DNA of 5,961 nt from Petrotoga sp. UBA5851. Lineage in GTDB: Bacteria; Thermotogota; Thermotogae; Petrotogales; Petrotogaceae. This document shows, piece by piece, positions 1 through 5,427 of this stretch. The DNA lies in NCBI GenBank assembly GCA_002431635.1, contig DJGH01000038.1:1-5961 (forward strand). Direction: 5' to 3'. Every line of letters starts with the position of its first letter. Position 1 is the stretch's first letter. Made by a program: the position numbers and the translations under genes. The notes beneath the pieces were generated by a model. It saw only the letters and a program-made list of their open reading frames with translations. It searched no databases and was not told the DNA's origin.

Positions 1-1310
1 GGCGGTACTACCCACCACCACAATCCTGTAAGAACAGCCCCGCCCTTTAGAGCATCATGCAGTATCTGTCCCCATGTGACGATAGTGGCATCTCCCAGTC
101 CGATAAGACTTATAGTTGCTTCATACACAATGGCGCTTGGAACATAAAGGGCCATTGAAGCAAACGAATAGGGAACAAGAATCGGAACCATATGCTTGAA
201 TATGAGTCTTGCATTTGAAGCTCCCACAGCTTTGGACGCTTCAATGTATGTTTCTTCTTTTATCTGCAGAGCCATGCTCCTTACTGTTTTTACTGGACCT
301 GTCCAGAAGAAAGCACACATCATTAATATCATTGTCCATATGCTGGGTTTGAAAACTGCTGACATAACTATTAAAACTGGGAGAAGCGGAGTACTGGCGA
401 AAAGCTCAAAAATTCTCTGCATTATCGAATCGACAAATCCACCGTAGTAGGCGCTGATTACTCCGTAAACAACTCCTATGCCAACTGCGATAACAGCAGT
501 AAGTAAGCCTATAAGAAGAGCCCATTTTACTCCTGCAACCACACCTGACCATATATCCCTTTTTGAATTATCGGTTCCGAGTATCCCTGAAACTCTTCCG
601 GAAACAACCATGTAAGGATCTTCGTATGAAGATTCCTGGTCAAGAAGTATGGTAGTCACTGTAAATTTGTATATGCCTTTTAAGGGTTCAATTTTATTGA
701 GCATATCACTTTTTGCTTGTGCAAAGTATATATCAAGAGGCTTTACAGAGGTCTTATCCACATACTGTAGATTCTCTTCGTTTTCAAACTTCTGGGCAAA
801 ATCATAAGCCGCTGCTCCGGAGTCCTTATCGAGGGTAATTCTGATATCATTTCCGCCGTCTGTCTGAATTGGCATCTGAACCAGATCAAAAGTTTCCCCG
901 TCGGGTCTTTCCATTTTTACAATCATAATCATGTTGCCTGTACCTCTTCCGTGAAATATGATATCAAGCGGTGCTTTGTCGTATTTGTAATCATATTCAA
1001 AGGTACTGTTGACAAACTTCAAATCTCCTTCAATAACTTCAGACTGATATTTGGTTATTTTTTCTGATTCGGGTGATTTTTTACTTGAGAACCAGTTGGT
1101 CCATACTGGAGGTGCCCCTGAAGGGTTGTCGTCCCAGTAAGTTATGTCTCTCCAGCGGGAGCTTGCCTGTGAAAATGGAACTATATATGGTTCAAAGATC
1201 ATTAGTAAGAGAAATATTATCAGAAATACAAAACCGACGATTCCGAACTTAACTTTTCTATATTCACTCCAAAAATCCTTAAGCCAAAACTTTAAGTCTT
1301 TCATTTTCAT
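1..1310 (-). CDS. DppC/OppC-type ABC importer permease with large extracytoplasmic insert (3' end outside window)
   Basis: Second membrane subunit of a peptide/oligosaccharide-type (cluster C) ABC importer; with its DppB-type partner it forms the inner-membrane channel. The open frame gives 436 codons and continues past the left edge. One TM helix lies at about 22-45. LGTD-N-SKRD (244-252) is the family's LGTDxxGRD signature, followed by TM helices at about 256-287, 299-320, 324-342 and 378-400. The ATPase-coupling EAA loop is at 356-376 (IEASKAVGAS, ending HMVP). ISLIGLG (400-406) also fits. Members are usually about 280-300 residues with LGTD near residue 80; here about 200 residues (46-243), largely hydrophilic and strand-like, separate TM1 from LGTD. 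The start at 1310 is chosen because its ATGA overlaps the upstream permease stop and a GGTGGT lies five bases before it; a second ATG at codon 3 is possible. Translation is probably coupled. The family is certain; the substrate is unknown, and roughly 25-40 C-terminal residues are probably missing. Confidence 0.93.
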   Translation of the reverse strand, partial: MKMKDLKFWLKDFWSEYRKVKFGIVGFVFLIIFLLLMIFEPYIVPFSQASSRWRDITYWDDNPSGAPPVWTNWFSSKKSPESEKITKYQSEVIEGDLKFVNSTFEYDYKYDKAPLDIIFHGRGTGNMIMIVKMERPDGETFDLVQMPIQTDGGNDIRITLDKDSGAAAYDFAQKFENEENLQYVDKTSVKPLDIYFAQAKSDMLNKIEPLKGIYKFTVTTILLDQESSYEDPYMVVSGRVSGILGTDNSKRDIWSGVVAGVKWALLIGLLTAVIAVGIGVVYGVISAYYGGFVDSIMQRIFELFASTPLLPVLIVMSAVFKPSIWTMILMMCAFFWTGPVKTVRSMALQIKEETYIEASKAVGASNARLIFKHMVPILVPYSFASMALYVPSAIVYEATISLIGLGDATIVTWGQILHDALKGGAVLTGLWWWVVP

Positions 1311-2347
1311 GCTTTACCACCAACTTTGATTCTCGGATCCAAAAATCCGTAGATTAAGTCCAGTATAACCAAACCGGCTATGTATAATGCTGTTGTAATT
1401 GCTAAAAGACCCATTAAAACAGGAACATCGTTTTGTTCAATTGCTATCCAGTAAAGGTTACCCATGCCAGGCCAGCTGAAGATACCTTCGAAAAGGATAT
1501 TACCGCTTATAGATGACAAAAGTGATAACAGAGCCATTGTAACTATAGGAGGTGCCGAGGTTCTCATGGTGTGGCCAAACAAAACTTTATTTTCGGGTAT
1601 ACCTCTTGCCCTGGCCGACATTACAAAATCCTCCTGCAGCGTTCCGAGCACAATGTTTCTTGTAAGATATGCTGTACCCCAAAAATCGATAATCAAAAGA
1701 GTAAGCATAGGAAGAGCCATGTGGTAAAGAATATCTAAAAAGTAAGCAAAACCCTGAGGAGGCGGAACCGTATGCAGCCCTCCTGAAGGAAAGATATTTA
1801 TCTGATAGGCAAAGAACATAATCATTATCATTCCTAGCCACCATCGAGGCATTCCGTATACTACCATAGTTGCTATGGAAGTCGATTTATCCAGGATTCC
1901 ACCTGCCCTTTGGGCTTTTTTCAAGCCGAGCCATACACCCAGCAACAGCTCCAGAATCATTGCAGTGGTGAATAGCAGTATGGTTCTTGGGATCGTCTCC
2001 GATACTATGGTCCAGACATCTCTCTCACCTTTTGCAGACTTTATGTTTGTAGAGTTTCCAAAGTTAAGGGTGATAGTATCGATGGTTCTCCAGACTATTC
2101 TTTGGAATATAGGCTGGTCAAGATGGTACAGATGATACTTATAAGCCCTTCTTTCGGCCATATACTTTTGTACTTCCTGTACATCCATGTTTCTCATTTT
2201 TGTGGTTTCACCCCTAAGGGATTCTTCAATCTGAGCCTTAGTGGTTGCTTCGTTAGTTGCATTAAAGAGTACGGAAAAAATGAATATCAAAATGATATAC
2301 ATTAATATTCCGTAGAAAATTCTTTTTGCAGCATACTTCCAGTACAT
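1307..2347 (-). CDS. DppB/OppB-type ABC importer permease
   Basis: First membrane subunit of the same cluster C ABC importer, 346 residues, complete. Visible family features in order: N-terminal TM helix at about 10-29 after MYWKYAAKRI; a charged extracytoplasmic loop at about 30-115 holding LDQPIFQR (76-83) and LNFGNS (94-99), the counterparts of the family's LDxP and GDxGxS; SETIPRTILLF (116-126) entering TM2; GMPRWWLG (165-172) and FPSGG (186-190); the EAA-type coupling loop at about 238-262 with the invariant Gly at 249 (SARARGI); FEGIFSWPGMG (286-296), a hallmark of DppB/OppB; and DPRI (337-340) at the C-terminus. It is slightly longer than the usual 305-340 residues because of the first loop. 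A GGGGTGA ribosome-binding site lies six bases before the ATG. It follows the solute-binding protein gene by 150 bases and overlaps the next permease by four. Family assignment is secure; the substrate (peptide or sugar oligomer) cannot be read from it. Confidence 0.96.
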   Translation of the reverse strand: MYWKYAAKRIFYGILMYIILIFIFSVLFNATNEATTKAQIEESLRGETTKMRNMDVQEVQKYMAERRAYKYHLYHLDQPIFQRIVWRTIDTITLNFGNSTNIKSAKGERDVWTIVSETIPRTILLFTTAMILELLLGVWLGLKKAQRAGGILDKSTSIATMVVYGMPRWWLGMIMIMFFAYQINIFPSGGLHTVPPPQGFAYFLDILYHMALPMLTLLIIDFWGTAYLTRNIVLGTLQEDFVMSARARGIPENKVLFGHTMRTSAPPIVTMALLSLLSSISGNILFEGIFSWPGMGNLYWIAIEQNDVPVLMGLLAITTALYIAGLVILDLIYGFLDPRIKVGGKA

Positions 2348-2353
2348 ATTTTT

Positions 2354-2360
2354 TCACCCC
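2354..2360 (-). promoter_or_regulatory. ribosome-binding site of the DppB-type permease
   Basis: GGGGTGA on the minus strand ends six bases before the ATG at 2347. It resembles the Shine-Dalgarno end GGTGA and fixes the start of the 346-residue permease; independent initiation here fits the 150-base gap from the preceding gene. Confidence 0.7.
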
Positions 2361-2390
2361 GACTTCCGTTTATAAAAAATAAGTTGCATT

Positions 2391-2419
2391 ATTATTTTCT
2401 TTTTATCAATGGTTTACAA
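2391..2419 (-). promoter_or_regulatory. possible secondary sigma-70 promoter for the permease genes
   Basis: On the minus strand TTGTAA (2419 to 2414) is followed after 17 bases by AATAAT (2396 to 2391). The -10 matches five of six consensus positions and the -35 four of six. A transcript would start near 2384, about 37 bases before the permease ATG and just past the stem-loop. In AT-rich DNA such matches arise by chance, so this is a candidate only. Confidence 0.35.
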
Positions 2420-2430
2420 GTCTTTTTATT

Positions 2431-2462
2431 AAAAGAGTGGCACCCTGTAGCTAGAGTGCCAC
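2431..2462 (-). terminator. stem-loop with short T-rich tail between binding-protein and permease genes
   Basis: Read on the minus strand, GTGGCACTCT (2462 to 2453) pairs with AGGGTGCCAC (2446 to 2437) over ten pairs, one of them G-U, closing a six-base loop (AGCTAC), and is followed by TCTTTT. It starts 35 bases after the stop of the solute-binding protein gene. In Opp/Dpp-type operons such a structure commonly acts as a partial terminator or as a 3' RNA stabiliser, giving more binding protein than permease. The T-run is short and interrupted by C, so read-through into the permeases is likely. The stem is seen directly; the function is inferred. Confidence 0.6.
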
Positions 2463-2497
2463 CCCTCATCATAAAATAATAATAATTAAAAATCCGA

Positions 2498-4999
2498 TCA
2501 GAATATAACCAAAGAAGAGGATTCTACTGCAGGAGCTTCGTTAAGGAGCTGTCCCTCAACAACGATTGTGTAACTTCCGGCGGTAAGGTTCTTTGTATCT
2601 GCTCCGGAGATAGTTACTTCAAAGGTGCCGGCGGATACGTACTTTGCAGTATAGGTAATTTCCTTATCCTTTGTTATGAGAATGAGATTTACCTTTGCCT
2701 TTGAATCGGCTAATTTTGCCACATCAGAAGGATACTCAACTGTTGAAAGTTTAACTGTTACCTTTACGTCCTTGCCTTTTGATGCTGTTGCTGGAACTTC
2801 TATCTTATCAATTCTGGTTCTGGTGGTTGCAAAGTACTTGTTCCAGTAACCGGCTTCGTAAGGATATGATTCATCCCTGAAAGCAGTAAGTTCTGCAAAG
2901 TTATTTGTGGTGTCAAACTTTGATAGATAGAAAGGACCGTTAGATATGTAAGCATGTCCGTAATTATTAATGAAGTTTATAGCTGCTTCATAGCTGCTTA
3001 CTGCATCTGCTGAGGTCATGTAGTCTTTTACTGATGCCGGAACATACTTCGCGGCTTTCATTTCTTCAAGCTTGGCTTTTATATCTGCAACACATTTTGG
3101 GCTGAGGGCATCGATTTCTGTGAATGCTGGATCTGAACTGAAGCTGTAAACTGTACCGGATTTGCTGCCTTCGGCAACCAGTTTGGCCATTGCTTCTGCA
3201 ATTTCCCAGGAAACGCTTACATTGACTCCGGCAGGAGTAAGCTTAAGCCATGGAGCTCCTGTTGCAGCAACTCTGTCTGGATCAAGCGGGAAGTTGAAAT
3301 CAAAATAAACGGTTATAGTGTTGTCTCTGTTTACTACATAGCCTTTAAAAGTTTCCATCTGTGATCTTGCCAATGATTCGTATGTCGGTTCATAGTACTT
3401 GTCGGTTGCTCCGTCTTTATTCATCCATTCTATAAGGAAAGCCTGAACATACATAATATCTGCAATTCCTATAGGTCTTCCGCTATGCCATTTTCCAAAT
3501 TTAAAGGAGTAAGTTGCTTTGGAGAAGGATGTAACGCCTGAGCCAACTTTTTCCCATTTCTTTGTCATGGAGTTGTATTTTATTGCATCAGCAGGAACCT
3601 GTAATGTTCCGACGAGTTTGTCACCCTTCATTTCTACCTTGGTAACAACGTCTTTTCCGAAAGCTCTGTAAGCTGTGTCTTTTGCACTGTTTGGAGCTTC
3701 AAAATATGATGAGTCATACAAAGGATCAGAGATAACCTGTGAGTATGTATCGTTGAATCCATCTACTCCTATAGGATCCCATGCGCTCATGAAAAGTGAG
3801 CCTTTTGCTGAGTACTGGGTAAGTCTGAGAACTTTCTGACCGTTTGAATCTGGTTTTACATCGGCTGTTATATGAGCCCATCTGTTCAGACCGTCGCCCA
3901 ATCCGTAAACGACTCTGTTATTGAATCTATCTTTGTTAGCTGCAAAATACTGATCCTGATATGCAAGGTATATTCTTGCAGAGTCCTCAAGTCCGAGTTC
4001 TGTAGCTCTGAGGTTATCGGTCCAGTACTCTTCTTCTGTGAGGAAGAGACCGTTAAATATCTTCTGGCTGAGAGCATCGATTTCGTTCTGTTTATAGTTC
4101 CAGAATTCCGGAACCGCTCCACCTGCCATGTAACCATACCATGGTGAGTACATCTGTGCTATTGTTATATCCCAGAAAGCTCTTGTGGCTCCGGCTCCCC
4201 ATCCTTCGGTGTAAAGACCCCATTCATAATCTGCAGGATCTCCATTATAGGTGAGCTTGGAACATTTGGATCTGTCGTATTCAAGTCTTTCAACCTTTAT
4301 GCCGGATTTTTCAATCTGATCTGCTACATATCTTCCGGCCTTGAGTCTGCCCTGAGGATCGTCGACTCTTATAAGGAACTTTATGGTAACCGGTTTGTTG
4401 TTGTAAAGCCACCAGCCGTCTTTTTTGACAAGCTTGCCTTTGTTTTCTGGAAGGGCAGCGGCCTTTTCCATAGCTGCATTTATGTCTGTTATAGCTTTCT
4501 TTTCATTTCCCTGGGCGGTCATTCCATACTTTGTAGCTATAAGATTGTACTTGTATGTGCCGGGCTGACCTGGGGTCATAGGTGTGAACATTGCTCCGCC
4601 TGCTCCGCCAAGTATTTCATCGACCAAGTACTTTCTGCTTATTATGAAGTTAAGCGCAAATCTTATTTCCTTCATGGCGAGAGGGTTAAAGAAGGTTTCA
4701 CCGCTCTTTACAGTCCATGTGTAGGGTGCTGCGTTAGGAATCGGGTTAACCATAAGCGACCATGATCCTGAAGGAATGGTATAGGTTGATAACTTATCCT
4801 TGTCTGCCTTTGCCAATCCATTATACTGAGGACCGTCAACACCATAGAAAAATATATCTGTTTTGCCTTCTACAGCATCCTTAAGACCTATTGCAATATC
4901 CATCTTGACATCGATGTATACTTTGTCGACGATAGGTCCTTTTGCTGCGAAAGAAAGAACTGTTGCCAACAACATTGCAAAAACTAATAGTTTCTTCAC
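2498..4999 (-). CDS. secreted solute-binding protein of an Opp/Dpp-type importer, SBP_bac_5 halves in permuted order
   Basis: Extracytoplasmic binding protein that would capture the ligand and deliver it to the two permeases encoded downstream. It has 833 residues against the usual 500-600. It starts at GTG (4999), eight bases after AAAGGGGGG. Residues 1-18 are a type I signal peptide (KK, hydrophobic core, SFA before the cut); there is no lipobox Cys. Residues 19-383 match the normally C-terminal part of SBP_bac_5: VDKVYIDV (24-31), the stretch around IRFALNFIISR (112-122) that equals the family's VRxALxxAIDR, GGAGGAMFTPMTPG (131-144), KSGIKVE (231-237) and EIDAL (306-310). Residues 389-737 match the normally N-terminal part: KVLRL (389-393), YSFKFGKWHSGRPIGIADI (497-515, the family's YTFxLRxGVKFHDGxPxTAxDV), DNTITVYF (559-566), SNGPFYLSKFD (686-696, GTGPYxLxxW) and IDKIEV (730-735). 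Residues about 735-833 form an Ig-like beta-sandwich. Two Cys remain (246, 636). Family is certain; the permutation is read from motif order and is well supported; the ligand is unknown. Confidence 0.95.
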   Translation of the reverse strand: MKKLLVFAMLLATVLSFAAKGPIVDKVYIDVKMDIAIGLKDAVEGKTDIFFYGVDGPQYNGLAKADKDKLSTYTIPSGSWSLMVNPIPNAAPYTWTVKSGETFFNPLAMKEIRFALNFIISRKYLVDEILGGAGGAMFTPMTPGQPGTYKYNLIATKYGMTAQGNEKKAITDINAAMEKAAALPENKGKLVKKDGWWLYNNKPVTIKFLIRVDDPQGRLKAGRYVADQIEKSGIKVERLEYDRSKCSKLTYNGDPADYEWGLYTEGWGAGATRAFWDITIAQMYSPWYGYMAGGAVPEFWNYKQNEIDALSQKIFNGLFLTEEEYWTDNLRATELGLEDSARIYLAYQDQYFAANKDRFNNRVVYGLGDGLNRWAHITADVKPDSNGQKVLRLTQYSAKGSLFMSAWDPIGVDGFNDTYSQVISDPLYDSSYFEAPNSAKDTAYRAFGKDVVTKVEMKGDKLVGTLQVPADAIKYNSMTKKWEKVGSGVTSFSKATYSFKFGKWHSGRPIGIADIMYVQAFLIEWMNKDGATDKYYEPTYESLARSQMETFKGYVVNRDNTITVYFDFNFPLDPDRVAATGAPWLKLTPAGVNVSVSWEIAEAMAKLVAEGSKSGTVYSFSSDPAFTEIDALSPKCVADIKAKLEEMKAAKYVPASVKDYMTSADAVSSYEAAINFINNYGHAYISNGPFYLSKFDTTNNFAELTAFRDESYPYEAGYWNKYFATTRTRIDKIEVPATASKGKDVKVTVKLSTVEYPSDVAKLADSKAKVNLILITKDKEITYTAKYVSAGTFEVTISGADTKNLTAGSYTIVVEGQLLNEAPAVESSSLVIF

Positions 5000-5007
5000 T
5001 CTGAATT

Positions 5008-5030
5008 CCCCCCTTTACCGTTTTCCGGTA
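5008..5030 (-). promoter_or_regulatory. ribosome-binding site and adjoining hairpin of the binding-protein gene
   Basis: On the minus strand AAAGGGGGG (5016 to 5008) ends eight bases before the GTG start and supports it over internal ATGs, since this start keeps the whole signal peptide. Just before the G-run, TACCG and CGGTA (5030-5026 and 5020-5016) form a perfect five-pair stem with a GAAAA loop. The hairpin leaves the G-run exposed and might stabilise or tune translation of this abundant-type protein; function is inferred. Confidence 0.5.
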
Positions 5031-5104
5031 TTTTTGAGTATTTAGGAACTGAAAACAACCTTATTAAATATAAATGCAAGTAAAAAAATATTTTTATTTT
5101 TAAG

Positions 5105-5110
5105 ATTATA
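5105..5110 (-). promoter_or_regulatory. possible proximal -10 element for the importer operon
   Basis: A perfect TATAAT on the minus strand with no good -35 at 16-18 bases; the nearest, TTGATG at 5129 to 5124, is only 13 bases away. The two TGACYAAAGTCA elements would sit about 44 and 66 bases before its transcript start, close to the spacing used by CRP/FNR-type activators, which often work at promoters lacking a -35. This is an inference from geometry alone. Confidence 0.3.
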
Positions 5111-5137
5111 ATAGTTTATTTTACATCAAATTAAAAG

Positions 5138-5172
5138 TGACTAAAGTCATATAAAAGTATGACCAAAGTCAT
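5138..5172. repeat. two tandem palindromic elements TGACYAAAGTCA, candidate regulator binding sites
   Basis: TGACTAAAGTCAT (5138-5150) and TGACCAAAGTCAT (5160-5172) differ at one base and start 22 bases apart, about two helical turns. The first is a perfect inverted repeat, TGACT-AA-AGTCA; the second has half-sites ATGAC-N4-GTCAT when its preceding A is included. The similarity extends outward: both are preceded by AAAAGT and followed by RTAA. Paired dyad sites upstream of an importer operon are typical operators of a dimeric regulator. The TGAC-N4-GTCA shape recalls CRP/FNR-family half-sites but I cannot name the regulator. Confidence 0.6.
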
Positions 5173-5243
5173 GTAAGATTTATTTACAATGCCTTTCGTA
5201 ACAAAACAAAAGGAAAAAAGTAATAGTTTTTATCATGCACCTT

Positions 5244-5272
5244 ATTATAACATATAAAAAATCTATTATCAA
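5244..5272 (-). promoter_or_regulatory. near-consensus sigma-70 promoter (distal) for the importer operon
   Basis: On the minus strand TTGATA (5272 to 5267) is followed after exactly 17 bases by TATAAT (5249 to 5244), a five-of-six -35, a perfect -10 and the ideal spacer. Transcription would begin near 5237 and give a leader of about 240 bases before the GTG at 4999, containing the paired TGACYAAAGTCA elements. It is the best promoter match in the region, though the AT-rich background lowers certainty. Confidence 0.6.
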
Positions 5273-5312
5273 ATTATTAAATACGAAATTAAACAAAGAA
5301 AATGCGTCATAC

Positions 5313-5326
5313 TGAAAAATTTTTCA
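5313..5326. repeat. 14-base perfect palindrome in the divergent region
   Basis: TGAAAAATTTTTCA reads the same on both strands and lies about 75 bases upstream of the extended -10 of the plus-strand gene. It could be an operator for a dimeric regulator or an A-tract bend; in such AT-rich DNA it may also be chance. Confidence 0.3.
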
Positions 5327-5398
5327 TAGTATTACCGGAAATTGAACTTAAAATAAAAAAATAGACAACCAGAATGAGATTTTTAAGGTAAGTTCATG

Positions 5399-5407
5399 TG
5401 GTAAAAT
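5399..5407 (+). promoter_or_regulatory. extended -10 promoter element for the phospholipase-like gene
   Basis: TGG-TAAAAT (T5399, G5400, then TAAAAT at 5402-5407) fits the extended -10 form TGn-TATAAT with one mismatch. No clear -35 precedes it, which extended -10 promoters can do without. A start near 5414 would give a leader of about 14 bases that begins right at the Shine-Dalgarno. Candidate only. Confidence 0.4.
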
Positions 5408-5415
5408 ATTTTATC

Positions 5416-5423
5416 GGAGGTGA
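5416..5423 (+). promoter_or_regulatory. ribosome-binding site of the phospholipase-like gene
   Basis: GGAGGTGA is a full-length anti-16S match ending four bases before the ATG at 5428. It is the strongest Shine-Dalgarno in the window and settles the start of the plus-strand gene. Confidence 0.85.
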
Positions 5424-5427
5424 AAAG

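Larger units (their letters stand above)
5000..5427. other. 428-base divergent intergenic regulatory region
   Basis: This AT-rich stretch separates the importer operon (minus) from the phospholipase-like gene (plus). I see no convincing protein-coding frame, tRNA or known riboswitch signature. What it holds: a ribosome-binding site and small hairpin next to the binding-protein start (5008-5030); a possible proximal -10 (5105-5110); two copies of TGACYAAAGTCA (5138-5172); a near-consensus minus-strand promoter (5244-5272); a 14-base perfect palindrome (5313-5326); and an extended -10 with a full Shine-Dalgarno for the plus gene (5399-5423). Confidence 0.8.

Noticed and set aside
196..447. Plus-strand open frame of 83 codons opposite the DppC-type permease
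   Set aside because: It lies wholly antisense to a gene with clear family motifs (EAA loop, TM helices), has no ribosome-binding site, and its protein resembles nothing I recognise. The same applies to short plus-strand frames at 1144-1329, 1464-1727, 1875-2135, 2102-2305, 3872-4147 and 4863-5045, and to minus-strand frames at 1587-1844 and 3886-4137.
582..1175. Large permease insert as the result of a frameshift or foreign insertion
   Set aside because: The frame stays open from TM1 to the LGTD motif without stops, codon use looks like its neighbours, and I see no terminal repeats or target duplications at the edges.
2437..2462. Stem-loop as a plus-strand terminator
   Set aside because: On the plus strand the stem is followed by CCCTCATC rather than a T-run, and no plus-strand gene lies upstream of it.
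2498..4999. Binding protein as a fusion or tandem duplication of two complete solute-binding proteins
   Set aside because: Each family motif appears once only; neither half contains the full set. A permuted single domain plus an Ig-like tail explains the length better than two copies.
2498..4999. Swapped motif order as an assembly or cloning artefact
   Set aside because: The frame is continuous over 833 codons, with a signal peptide correctly joined to the first half and an in-frame tail after the second. A random misassembly would rarely leave such a clean product, although only homologs with the same order can settle it.
5138..5172. Start of a CRISPR array or a longer tandem repeat
   Set aside because: There are only two copies, each a short dyad with nine bases between; no further copies follow and the unit is far shorter than CRISPR repeats.
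5173..5243. Small peptide or RNA gene in the A/T-rich stretch between the dyads and the distal promoter
   Set aside because: I find no Shine-Dalgarno plus start with a sensible frame and no strong stem, so nothing here can be supported.
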